Of a stretch of 64,000 bases of DNA, positions 11,848 to 21,955 are shown one piece after another. The DNA is from Poa pratensis (lineage: Eukaryota; Streptophyta; Magnoliopsida; Poales; Poaceae), in assembly GCA_947311845.1 (NCBI GenBank), contig CAMZMU010000052.1, forward strand, positions 139,701,733 to 139,765,732. The letters run 5' to 3'. A program made the position numbers and the translations under genes. The notes beneath the pieces were generated by a model, which saw only the letters and a program-made list of their open reading frames with translations, was not told the DNA's origin and searched no databases. How positions within the stretch are numbered: position 1 is the first letter of the stretch; every line of letters starts with the position of its first letter.

Positions 11848-13838
11848 ATGAGGGGGCCGAACCTGGGTAAATCTGTGTTGATCTTTGTTCCTGCGATCCC
11901 AAGCTCCGAGATGCTTGCCTCGCACAATCCCACACCTACGAAGTCATCCATGACACCTGACGTGACAAACCCACGACAGTTGGCGCCCACCGTGGGGCCT
12001 GCGGTCAAGAGCGTCACGTTCCGCGCAGGATCGATGAAAGGAGCTGAAGATCTCGCCGTAGGCCGTATCATCACGGTCGACGGCGTACCTCTCATTGACG
12101 ATTCAAGCTGGGGGCCGGAAGCTGATTACCTAGAGACCGGCCACATCATCCCGTTTGGATCTATCGATGTTTTCGTCGGTTTCATCGGTGGCAGATCTGT
12201 TGGCTCAGAAGGCGACTCAGCAGGCGAAGCCACCGAAGACGAAGGAGAGTCCATGGAGAGCATGGACTCGAGAGAGTTTGGATCTGTTCAACCTGCCTTT
12301 GAAGAAAGCTACTGGGGCAATGCACCAGAGCTCACCTTGGTACCAGATCAAGAGAAGGCGCAAGTCGCAGTTTACATGACCGGAGGAGCGAGTACATCAG
12401 GAACCGCAGGAGAGGTCGCGGGATCGGCACCTCCAAGTAACCCGCTGCTCGTCCCGGTGTCAGCGGCAAACGCCGTTGTCCGCGCAACAGAGATCGAGGC
12501 CGCCAGAGCGGAGCTCCTGTACGAGGTCCGGAGGATGGAAGAAGAGCGCCGTAGGCTCGATCAGATAGACCAAGGAATCCAATAAGAACGATAAAGAGTA
12601 GCCGCGCTGGCCGCGACTCAAAGAACAGACTCGCAAGTACAAGCGCGCGCGACTCAACCAACGATAGAGCTCCCGCCTACTCCAGCCGTAGGAACGGGAG
12701 ACCGATCAGTCGTGGAAGGATTGGGACCAACGACTGTCCAAGAGCCCCAGCAAATGCCATCGCAGCAACCAAGGAGGTTTCATACCCTGCAAGGCCATTA
12801 CCAAACCCTGTCGACAATATATATGTTGCGGCTAATATCTTGACACAGATTGTTCCAACAGGCGACGACCCAGTCAACGCTGAAGCACGCCGCGCAATAC
12901 AGATGCTGAGTACTGCTGTCTTGCAATAGGCTAACAGAGCAGAGGCTGAATGGGATCTACCCCTTGTACCGGCCAACCGCATGATCGCTGCAGAAAGAAG
13001 CGTCCAAAGCAGACCGCCAGAGAACATGTCAGGAGTCGCGCAAGGACGACAGGAGCAAGCCGCGGAAGCACAGGCTATCATGCCTACAACGCAGGCGCGA
13101 CCCGTGGGAGTCAACGATCTTGCGGGTACACCCACAACCCTGTCCTCGCGACTCAAGGGCCCAGCGTGTTTCACTAACAAAATCAGATCAGAACCGTTCC
13201 CTGAAGATTTTAAAGGACCACGCAAGGTGGCAAACTACAACGCCAGCATGGATCCTACTACCTGGTTAAATAATTACGAGATGGGGATGAGTATTTTGAA
13301 CGCCTCAGAAGAGATATGCGCCAGATACCTCAACATGATGCTGGAGGGCGCGGCTCACATATGGCTGCAAAATTTACCCACAACTCTATAAATACTTGGG
13401 AAGAATTGAAAGAAGCTTTCGCCAAGAACTTCCAAGGAACCTGCAAGCGACTCTGCAATATAGAAGATCTCGAGCGCTGTGTTCAGAAAGAAGGCGAGTC
13501 AAGTCGCCACTGGATGAAAAGGGCGGCAGAGATAATCCACTCATCAGATAACATACCCCCAAGCTGAGCTGTATTGGTCATGGAGAAAAACTGCAAGTTC
13601 GAGCCACTGATCCATAAACTGGGTCGCATGAAGGATAAAGTCAAGAGCCTCAGCGAGGTAATGGCCGCGGCCAACAAATATGCTGGCTCGGACAAAACTA
13701 GAGACACGTCTGACGGAGAAGAAGAAGAAGTCGCGGTCAAGGGAAAGAAGAACGTTAGCAAGCCTCAACAGCAACAAACCAGCCACAACAACGTGAGTCA
13801 GAACAAGCGCAAAAATGAAGAATGAAACTCCGGACTTG
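11848..13838 (+). pseudogene. gag: Gag region of element C, opening inside the LTR
   Basis: The first frame runs from an ATG at 11848 in the LTR, through the LTR end and primer site (PRQLAPTVGP), to a stop at 12585 (245 codons). Its C-terminal part is an acidic then Arg/Glu-rich helix. A Gag-like domain follows in pieces at 12981-13391 (PEDFKGPRKVANYN, MDPTTWLNNYEMGMSI), 13316-13567 (INTWEELKEAFAKNFQGTCK) and 13574-13825 (LIHKLGRMKDKVKSL), each in a different frame or after a stop. Gag would form the cytoplasmic virus-like particle. The stretch 12586-12980 has no open frame of note. The gene is broken by several indels. Confidence 0.82.
11980..11997 (+). promoter_or_regulatory. Primer binding site of element C
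   Basis: ttggcgcccaccgtgggg begins two bases after the 5' LTR ends at 11978, the position where a tRNA 3' end primes minus-strand DNA. I do not assign the tRNA. The site is also translated as QLAPTVG in the frame opened at 11848. Confidence 0.85.
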
Positions 13839-13840
13839 TC

Positions 13841-14989
13841 GCCAACACGCGCGGAGGATTCAGAGGCCAGCGAGGAAGGGGCCACGGAGGCGGCTACCGC
13901 TCAATCAATATGGAAGAAATTTTCAATCGGCCGTGCGACCTCCACGCAACAGGCGACGGGCGACCAGCGGACCATACCAAGGCGCAATGTAACTACTACA
14001 AGAAGTGGAGAGAGGAAAGCCAATACAACAAGGGAAGCAACCAGGAGGGAAACTCTGGTGCGACCCATGGCACAAGCGCCGGGCAGCACAATGCGAGCAA
14101 CCCTAAACAGGCAGGGCAGTATCACACAATAGTCATCGACACCTCCAAGAGGGAGGAAAAGTTGAGTCGCAGAAGCAGGCAAGTGAACGCTGTAATACTG
14201 GCAACCCCAAATTGGCTGAGGTGGTCAGAGCACACGGTAACTTGGAGTCGCGACGATCACCCGCCGCAAGTGCGACAACTAGGGAAATTGGCGCTAGTTG
14301 TGGCACCCTACGTAGCGGGATACAAGCTAACCAAAGTGCTCATGGACGGAGGAAGCAGCATAAACATCATGTACTACGACACGTTCAGGCGCTTGGGGCT
14401 CGTGGATTCCAACCTGCAACACACAACAACCGTGTTTCACGGCATCGTCCCAGGAAAATCCACTCAGCCGGTGGGGAAGATAACACTGTCAGTAACCTTC
14501 GGGACAGAGGAAAACTTCAGAAGCGAGTTTATATGCTTCGAAGTGGTGAAATTCCAAAGCCCGTATCATGCTCTGTTCGGAAGGACAGCCTTTGCTAAGT
14601 TTATGGCCAGACCCTGCAACGTGTACCTACAGTTGAAAATACCAGGGCCAAGAGGGGTCATTACGGTGCACGGAGATATCGAGAAGGCAATAGAGTGCGA
14701 GGAAGGAGATGTAGCTTTCGCAGAATCGGCTTGTGCCGCTGAAGAACTAAAAGGTTATAAGTCGCAGGTGGATCCTAACGACATGAGGGTGGTAACCACA
14801 CCGTCCGCCGAGCCACCAATGAAATTCAAAGTGGCCCAAGACACCAAGCAAATAGACCTCGTTCCTGGCGACTCGTCAAAGCAAACAAGTATAGGAGCAC
14901 ATATGGAAAAAGAACAAGAACGAGCCCTCATTGCCTTCCTTCCGGAGAATAAGGACATCTTCGCATGGAAACCATCAGACATGCCATGA
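13841..14989 (+). pseudogene. pro: Gag nucleocapsid end and protease of element C
   Basis: An open frame covers an RGG-like stretch (RGGFRGQRGRGHGGGYR, about 13857-13907). A CHHC finger follows (C-x2-H-x9-H-x4-C, CDLHATGDGRPADHTKAQC), then a basic linker and an aspartic protease with MDGGSS (catalytic GAC at 14345-14347) and GRTAFAKFMARP near its end. Protease cleaves the Gag-Pol polyprotein inside the particle. The frame stops at TGA (14987-14989) after DIFAWKPSDMP and reopens in the same frame at 14990. In this family a Gly codon is usual at that place, so one point mutation separates protease from RT. Confidence 0.88.
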
Positions 14990-17900
14990 GTACCGAGAGA
15001 ATTGGCGGAGCACAGCCTCAAAGTGGACCCCGCGGCTAAACCAGCGAAGCAGCCATTGAGACGTTTCCACGACGATCGAAGAAAGGCGATAGGGGAAGAA
15101 ATAGCTCGCCTGTTAGCCGCAGGATTCATAGCAGAAGTTTATCACCCGGCGTGGGTGGCAAACCCAGTCCTGGTCATGAAAAAGAACGGTACGTGGCGAA
15201 TGTGTGTTGACTACACCAGTCTCAATAAGGCCTGCCCAAAGGATCCATTCGCTTTGCCACGAATCGACCAAGTGATTGACTCAACGGCTGGGTGCGAGTT
15301 ATTATGCTTTCAGGATGCTTATTCAGGCTACCATCAAATCAAAATGAAGAGGGAAGATCAAGAAAAGACATCCTTCATCACACCCTTTGGGGCCTTTTGT
15401 TATGTCAGTATGCCTTTTGGATTGAAGAACGCATGTGCGACTTATCAAAGGTGCATTCAGAGTTGCTTACATGAGCAGATAGGTCGCAACGTTCATGCCT
15501 ACGTGGATGACATTGTGGTTAAGTCGCAAGTGGGACAGGATCTTATCAGTGACCTGACCGAAACATTTACCAATCTTAGAAAGTACAACATGAAGCTCAA
15601 CCCGACAAAGTGCGTCTTTGGAGTACCAGCAGGGAAGTTATTGGGCTTTATAGTGTCAGAAAGAGGCATTGAGGCCAACCCCGACAAGATAAAGGCAGTA
15701 ATGGACCTCCAAAAACCAGAAAAGATCAAGGATGTACAGCGACTTACCGGTTGCGTCACAGCGTTGAGTCGGTTCATATCAAGACTAGGAGAAAAAGCAT
15801 TACCTTTGTACAGATTGCTAAGAAAGTCAGATACCTTCATTTGGGATGCTGAAGCCGACGAAGCCTTAACAGCCTTGAAAAATCAGTTGACAAATGCTCC
15901 GGTTTTGGCGGCTCCAAAGGATAAAGAGCCCATGCTGTTGTATATAGCCGCAAATTCTCGGGCTGTAAGTGTTGTGATGCTCGTAGAAAGGCAAGAGCCC
16001 GGAAAGGAGTACCCCGTCCAGAGACCAGTATATTATGTCAGCGAGGTACTCACGGCATCAAAGCAGCGTTACCCCCAATGGCAGAAGCTAGTATTTGGCG
16101 TGTTCATGGCAAGTCGCAAGCTGAAGCACTACTTCCAGGAACACACAATAACTGTGGTTAGCTCAGCACCATTGGCAGAAATCATCCGCAATCGAGAGGC
16201 TGCTGGAAGGATAGCCAAGTGGGCGATTGAGCTGCGACCACATCATATAAGTTACGAGCCGCGCACATCAATTAAGTCGCAGGCCCTTGCAGATTTCATC
16301 AACGACTGGACAGAGATTCAGGTCGCTCCTAGCATGGCAGAAACAAAGTACTGGACCATGCACTTCGATGGGTCGAGGCAGCTACAAGGCTCGGGGGCTG
16401 GAGTTGTGTTGACATCTCCCAAGGGAGACAAGCTACGATACGTACTTCAAATACACTTCAGCTGCACAAACAACGTGGCGGAGTACGAAGCATTACTTCA
16501 TGGACTCCGTATAGCAAAGGAGATGAATATCAGTCGCATACGCTACCTTGGAGATTCAGATTTGGTAGCTCAGCAAGTCTCTGGAACGTGGGATAGTAAG
16601 GACACAAATATGGCTGCATACAGAAGAGAGGTGGACAGAGTTGCTGGACACTTCACTGGATATCAAGTCGAACATATTGATCGAAGACAAAATGAAGCGG
16701 CAGATGCCTTGTCAAGACTCGGATCCAATAGACAGTCAGTACCGCCCAATGTTTTCCTGGACGAGTTGCACAATCCATCAGTTAAACCTCCAGCAGAAAT
16801 CGACGTTGCAGTGCCAGAGGATCATTCAACTTTAGTCGCAACCCTGGATGAACAGCCAGGATGGACAGAGCCATACATGGCATATTTAAGTCGCGGAGTG
16901 CTACCAGATGATGAGATAGAGGCGCGCAAAATAACACGGCGATCCAAGGCCTACACAATTATCAACAACGAGCTCTACAAACGCAGCGTCTCAGGAACAT
17001 TCCAAAGATGTGTATCACCAGAAGAGGGACGAAAAATCTTGCACGAAATTCATGCAGGAGATTGTGGCCATCATGCTTCGTCAAGATCTTTGGTGGCAAA
17101 GGCGTTCAGACATGGTTTCTTCTGGTTGACAGCATTAGCAGACACCGAGCAGATGGTTAGGGTATGTGATGGATGCCAAAGATATGCCAGACAAGACCAT
17201 ATGCCAGCTCAAGCACTTCGTACAATACCCATAATATGGCCTTTTGCCGTATGGGGTTTTGACATGGTAGGGCCCTTCAGACGATCCTCAACAGGAAAAA
17301 CTCACCTCCTGGTCATGGTGGACAAGTTCACAAAGTGGATAGAAGCAGAACCTGTGGGAGATTGTGAAGCTGAAACGGCAGTCAAATTCCTGAAAAAAAA
17401 GTCATATTCCGCTTTGGGTATCCCCATAGTATCATCACAGGCAACGGGAGCAACACCTCTGAAGGAGCCACGCAGATATTTTGTGCGAACAATGGAATAA
17501 GGCTGGACCTAACAGCAGTAGCACATCCACAGAGCAATGGACAAGCCGAGCGAGCTAACCAAGAAATCCTTCATGGAATTAAACCGCGCCTCATTGAGAA
17601 GGTTGAAGCATCTCCAGGATGTTGGGTGGAAGAATTGCCAGCAGTGCTATGGAGCTTAAGAACAACCCCTAATAGATCCACAGGATTTACACCATATTTC
17701 ATGGTTTATGGGGCTGAAGCAGTTATGCCCAGCGATATCATACATGATTCACCAAGAGTCGCAGCTTACATCGAAGCAGACAACGAAGCAGCTCGGGAAG
17801 ATTCGGTGGACACATTGGAAGAGGTCAGAGACTTGGCAGCATCATGGTCAGCAGTGTATCAACAAGACTTGCGACGCTATCATGCCAGACGCATCAAAAC

Positions 17901-18132
17901 CCGCACCTTTCAAGAAGGAGACCTAGTATTGCGACTCAAGCAAGACCACAAGGGAATGCATAAGCTATCCCCTCCATGGGAAGGACCCTACATCATCAGC
18001 AAGAACCTAAACAATGGGTCATACTATTTGCTCGATATAAGGGAAGAGGATAGCGGTCGCCATGATTTTGAAGATCGTTTAGAAGCGCCTCGCCCTTGGA
18101 ACATCGCGCACCTGCGGCCGTATTACACATAA
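14990..18132 (+). pseudogene. pol: RT, dual RNase H and integrase of element C
   Basis: In one frame to 17392: RT (RRFHDDRRKAIGEEI, MCVDYTSLNKACPKDPF, YVDDIVVKS at 15500-15526), connection RNase H (AAPKDKEPMLLYIAAN, YPVQRPVYYVSEVL), then a second RNase H with MHFDGS, EYEALLHG and the QNEAADALSRL end, typical of Tat elements. Integrase follows with a GHHAS...CDGCQRYAR zinc finger and the first core Asp in FDMVGPF. An A8 run (17393-17400) then shifts the frame; the rest of the core (HPQSNGQAERANQE) and a C-terminal module (LRRYHARRIK, GDLVLRLKQ, PPWEGPYIISK) continue to the stop at 18132. The codon expected for the second catalytic Asp is GGC Gly (17440-17442). Integrase is thus doubly dead. 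Confidence 0.93.
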
Positions 18133-19126
18133 GGAAAAAGCATCATCTTTCCAGCTGCATAAACCTGAGTATCATAACAGCCAATCAGGGCTGAAAGTTT
18201 CAACATCGGTCACCACCTAGGCGCGACCGTGCAACATGTATCATCTCTGGTCGCCACTTAGGCGCGACCGACCCATGTATCAGAAACCGGCCGCCACCTA
18301 GGCGCGGCCGTAACCCATGTCTCACCTCTGGTCGCCACCTAGGCGCGACCGACCCCCTGTATCACCATGGATCGCCGCCTACGCGCGATCCAACCCTATG
18401 TATAACACTCGGTTGCCACCAAGGCGCGACCTTATGTGTTATCATAATCAAAGCTTATCATAGCTATATATCATCATTGTTTCTTGGGGGCTTTGTTACC
18501 CTGAAACAGCCAACTTACTAGCAATTATCAAATTTACCTTAAGTCGGATTGCTACTTGCATTATGCGTCCAAAGTACTGGGGTGTGGCGTCAATCGAGCT
18601 TGATTGCCTATCATGGCCGCTCTCGACCCTGAACACACATGTTCCTAGGAAATACTGAGTCGCGCGAGTGCCCACTTACAGGATTCAGAAAGACCTAACG
18701 AGAGGTCGAAAGTACTGCTTATAGTACGGCAACACCAATTGCAATTGCTTATATCTTAACAATCGTTTTGTTTTATAATATCAAGTTACAGGTGACGATC
18801 CTTGACAACAAGACTTCTGAGAAGAATTGAGATGATTATCAAGTCGCATCAGCTCAATCCTTGGGGGCTACAACATATTATCATCAAAAATTTGAAGATT
18901 GATCGTCACCAAGTACTGAAGCTATCAGGATATTTTCACAGAAGTTCACAAGGCTAGATGATCTTCCAGGCGCGAGTTAAAGCCAGTCCAACCTGATCAT
19001 AAGTCGCAAAGACAGGACGCGCAAAACAGGAAAGGTAAAAGTGCAGCTTAAACATTCAAGAAACCTTTCAAGATCAAGGAAGTATATCAAGATATCTCTG
19101 AAGTTCAGACTACACTTGGGGGCTAA
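18133..19126 (+). other. 3' non-coding region of element C
   Basis: Nearly 1 kb without ORFs between the pol stop and the 3' LTR. It contains the six-hairpin array (18208-18431), several ttgggggct strings (about 18485, 18860, 19116) resembling the polypurine tract, and the true tract cacttgggggcta at 19113-19125 directly before the LTR. Confidence 0.8.
18208..18431 (+). repeat. Six-unit covarying hairpin array
   Basis: Six 21-nt near-palindromes start at 18208, 18249, 18289, 18330, 18370 and 18411, spaced 41, 40, 41, 40, 41 bp. The consensus unit is GGTCGCCACCTAGGCGCGACC with a 6-bp stem GGTCGC/GCGACC. Unit 3 has GGCCGC/GCGGCC and unit 5 GATCGC/GCGATC, so stem changes are matched on both sides. 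Unit 6 has a T-G pair (wobble in RNA) and unit 1 one mismatch. Spacers are variable, mostly of the form cc(a/c)tgtat(c/a)a. It lies between the pol stop and the polypurine tract. Function unknown; RNA structure is the simplest reading. Confidence 0.85.
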
Positions 19127-19644
19127 TGTCGGGGAATACTTTCTGGATTAACCCACGGCCCATATGAACAAGTGCGACTTCCATTTACTCGCACGGATGA
19201 TGGCCCACATGGGAACAAGCCCAATATCGCACCGCCATAAGGAGAAGCATCTAGAAGATACATCCTGGAGACGTAAGGAGGAGTTAGTCTCCGAATAGGT
19301 CTCTGTTGATACTTTCCTTGTACAGGAAGTTTCCTTTGTAACCTAGCGAGTCTCTGTGTATATAAAGAGAACCCGCAGGACTTAGAGAGGGTCGAATCCC
19401 TTAAACCCTAGTACATACGGCGAGTACCAGATCGGATCGCCTCCATTGTAACACCACATATATCATATCAATACCAATCTAGGGTAGGCATGAAGTAGGT
19501 CTTTTACCTCACATTGAGGGGGCCGAACCTGGGTAAATCTGTGTTGATCTTCGTTCCTGCGATCCCAAGCTCGGAGATGCTTGTCTCGCACAATCCCACA
19601 CCTACGAAGTCATCCATGACACCTGACGTGACAAACCCACGACA
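19127..19644 (+). repeat. 3' LTR of element C
   Basis: 518 bp, TGTCGGGG...CACGACA, uninterrupted, with a TATA box at 19359-19366 and the empty insertion site gccca for solo LTR D at 19219-19223. It is followed by the TSD ccggg. It also contains the in-LTR ATG corresponding to 11848. Confidence 0.95.
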
Positions 19645-19687
19645 CCGGGGACACTCCAGCACCTCTCCCTCACCCTTGACCCTCGCC

Positions 19688-21512
19688 ATGAGCACCGGTA
19701 TGTCTTCTCCCTCTCTCTCACCTAGTTGATGGGTGGAGATGAATAGATGATTGTTCCTCTTGTGTTTATGACGATTTGGTTTGGTAGAGATGCAATTGAG
19801 GGACCCTAGAACCTTGTGTATGAATTGTTAGGATTCATTGGCTATCTTTGTTGTTCCCCATCTAGGGTTAATAGGAGTCACCTAGAGATGATTTTCTTGT
19901 TCCTTGTTGAAATTAGTTCATCATCTCTATGTGATACCTCTATTCCAAGTGTTTGACAACATCTCTAGCCATTACGTTCTCTCACTTTCGTTCACTCGTG
20001 CTCTTGCTTTCCAAATCATGAAATCATTTTGCATTACTTATCCCCATGCTTTCCTACCCTTTGCTACTCACAGGTGGTGTTGGTTCGGGAGGTCCTGGTC
20101 GTCGGGCTTTCAAGAAAGCTAGAGAAAATGAGGTTGTTGATGAGATTGAAGAAGAACTCCATGGGCCAAGCAATCCGAAGAAGAAAGTTGTCAAGAAACC
20201 CGCCACCAAGGAACTTTCCGCAAGCAAGATGCCTGAACCTCAATTTCTTGATACTAGGAAGAGGGATGCCTACTCCACTGACCGGGCAAACCTGCTTCCC
20301 AAGTATCGTGGCAACGATCCCTACTTTCACAATGTCTTTCAAGCCCAATGCTACTCAGAGATCCTTCATAGGAAGGCAGATAAGAATGTGGTGCCTCAAA
20401 GATGGATTGATATTGGTCACATGTCAAGGCACCCGGAGTATTTTGGAGAAGCTATGGCTATATGTCAAGAGTTTGGGCTCATTCCTCTTATGCAACTCAA
20501 GCAAGATTATGATGAAGCGCTTGTTTGCCAATTCCTTGCCACCGTTCATTTCGGAACCGAAGCGGAAGATCCATACCTCACTTGGATGTCAAATGATCAA
20601 CAAATTACGGAGACTTGGGCTGCTATCACCGCTATGCTTGGTTTTGAGAATCATGGAACTCAAACAATTATTCCCTCTCACTTGTCAAGCACTTGGTTCC
20701 GTGTTCATGAAGCCGTGAGACCCGTGGAGAATGCGGTGCTTCGTCCTCTCTATTTTTGGAAGAAATTCACCATTGGGAAATCGGAGGGGCTCTATCCTCC
20801 CTATGATATTATGCACCGCATCTACCGCATGGTCCTCAACCCCAGGGTTGGCAACTTGGATGAAATTCATGGTTTTCTTCGGACCTTGATGGTTATGACT
20901 CATCAATTCAAGACTAAAGGGAAGAAGCTTGACATTGTGGATTTTATTTGGAATGAGCTTTTCCATGTTGTCCTCAACAAGAAGAATGTGTGTCATGGTC
21001 CGCTCATTATGAAGATCATCTTGTGGGCTTGGGAATATCGCTTTTCATCTGTTGGTGTGAGTAACCCCAAAACTTGGATTGAACACAAGTCCAAGCGCCT
21101 CCTCATCAAGGACCATACCGAGAAGCATAAAGAAGATAAAGCTAAGGACAAGGCTGCAGAAACTGCCGCTGAAACTGCTGCTGGCCCCTCACGGGCTCCG
21201 AGGATGGAAGGTGGTTTTGCATGGATGGCCAAGCAAATGAAGAAGATTTTCTGTATGTCCAAAGCTGTGGAGAATCGCACTTGGCAAAATCATAAAGAAG
21301 ACAAATTGGCACGTCAACGTGACATTCAATGTCGCCGTGATCAAGGCGAAGATGTGCTCTCGGGTTTGGAAAAGAACATCACTACTTGGAGCAAGTGGCA
21401 AGCAAAGGATGAGAGCGGCAACATCATCGTTTGGTCAGATTTTGAGGGTGAAGAAGAAGTCTCCTCCCATCGCCGTCCTCGTCCCGGAAGCAATGAGAAC
21501 CTCTCCGACTAA
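19688..21512 (+). CDS. Intact spliced env-position gene of element B
   Basis: Exon 1 is 19688-19697 (ATG in a cgccATGAG context, encoding MST plus the first base of a Gly codon). The intron is 19698-20073 (GTATGT donor, pyrimidine-rich ctactcacAG acceptor, 376 bp). Exon 2 is 20074-21512, giving 482 codons with no break. Without splicing the frame would begin at 20046. The protein is soluble-looking. It has a Lys/Glu-rich N-terminus (GPGRRAFKKA), a central helical domain (RWIDIGHMSRHPEYFGEAMA; DEALVCQFLATVHFG), a region of a type seen in plant-transposon/Athila ORF1-like proteins, and a charged C-terminus with a Lys/Ala/Glu repeat. No signal peptide or membrane helix is visible, so env by position only. 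Function unknown. Confidence 0.82.
19698..20073 (+). other. Intron of the env-position gene
   Basis: G|GTATGT donor and CACAG|G acceptor. It is T-rich and has stops in frame with exon 1 (for example tag-tga near 19723-19730). Joining the exons keeps the reading frame and gives a Gly-rich start, MSTGGVGSGGPG. Confidence 0.75.
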
Positions 21513-21955
21513 GCAAGTGGGGCGCTAGCATCGGTTTCTCCCTTTTTGGTATCTTGATGCCAAAGGGGGAGAGATATCTATTAGGTCTATCGGGATTTGC
21601 ATGGGTTAAGTCACAAGCTTTTGCTTTTGTGTTCTCTTTGATTCTTATAAGCTTGTGAACTTTGTTTATTATCGCCTCAAGTACTTTGTTTTGCATGGTG
21701 TAAGACATGTTTAAACTTCGTTTGCTAGTATTGAACTTCCTATGTTAGTTGCAAGATTTGTGCTTCTATGCTATATTATTTATCTTGCATGGCTTGAAAA
21801 ATCTAGGGGGAGTGTGAACCCTAGTTGATGTGCATTTTGGATATTCAAAGACTACTCTTGAGTAGTGCACATATCTAGGGGGTGCTCCATCTAAATTTTT
21901 CGAACCATTTGTAGCAAATCCTTGTATTGTCATCAATCATCAAAAAGGGGGAGAT
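21513..21955 (+). other. 3' untranslated region and polypurine tract of element B
   Basis: 443 bp, without a gene. Purine runs occur at 21562-21574 (caaagggggagag), 21807-21819 (tagggggagtgtg) and 21869-21881. The true tract aaaaagggggagat at 21942-21955 abuts the 3' LTR. Confidence 0.8.

Larger units (their letters stand above)
7949..11978 (+). repeat. 5' LTR of element C, split by solo LTR D
   Basis: The first part is 7949-8046 and the second 11558-11978, together 519 bp including one base more than the 3' LTR. The insertion point is bracketed by gccca (8042-8046 and 11553-11557). The uninterrupted 3' LTR shows the empty site at 19219-19223. Confidence 0.95.
7949..19644 (+). mobile_element. 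Tat-lineage Gypsy element C
   Basis: TSD ccggg flanks it at 7944-7948 and 19645-19649. LTRs start TGTC(A)GGGG and end CACGACA. The 5' LTR is 7949-8046 plus 11558-11978 and the 3' LTR is 19127-19644. Internal order: primer site, gag, protease, RT, RNase H, a second RNase H-like domain, integrase, long 3' non-coding region with a hairpin array, polypurine tract. The second RNase H is the known hallmark of the Tat lineage. By eye the two LTRs differ at about eleven positions plus one indel over 518 bp, so it is fairly young. Pol is disabled by one nonsense codon and one frameshift. Confidence 0.95.

Noticed and set aside
18208..18431. CRISPR-like regularly spaced palindromic repeats
   Set aside because: The units sit between pol and the polypurine tract of a plant retrotransposon, spacers are similar to one another and only about 20 bp, and there are no cas genes. 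Reported instead as a hairpin array.
20046..20073. Unspliced start of the env-position ORF at 20046
   Set aside because: The first nine codons fall in a sequence with a good 3' splice site, and a better-context ATG with a matching donor lies at 19688-19698. Kept only as an alternative.
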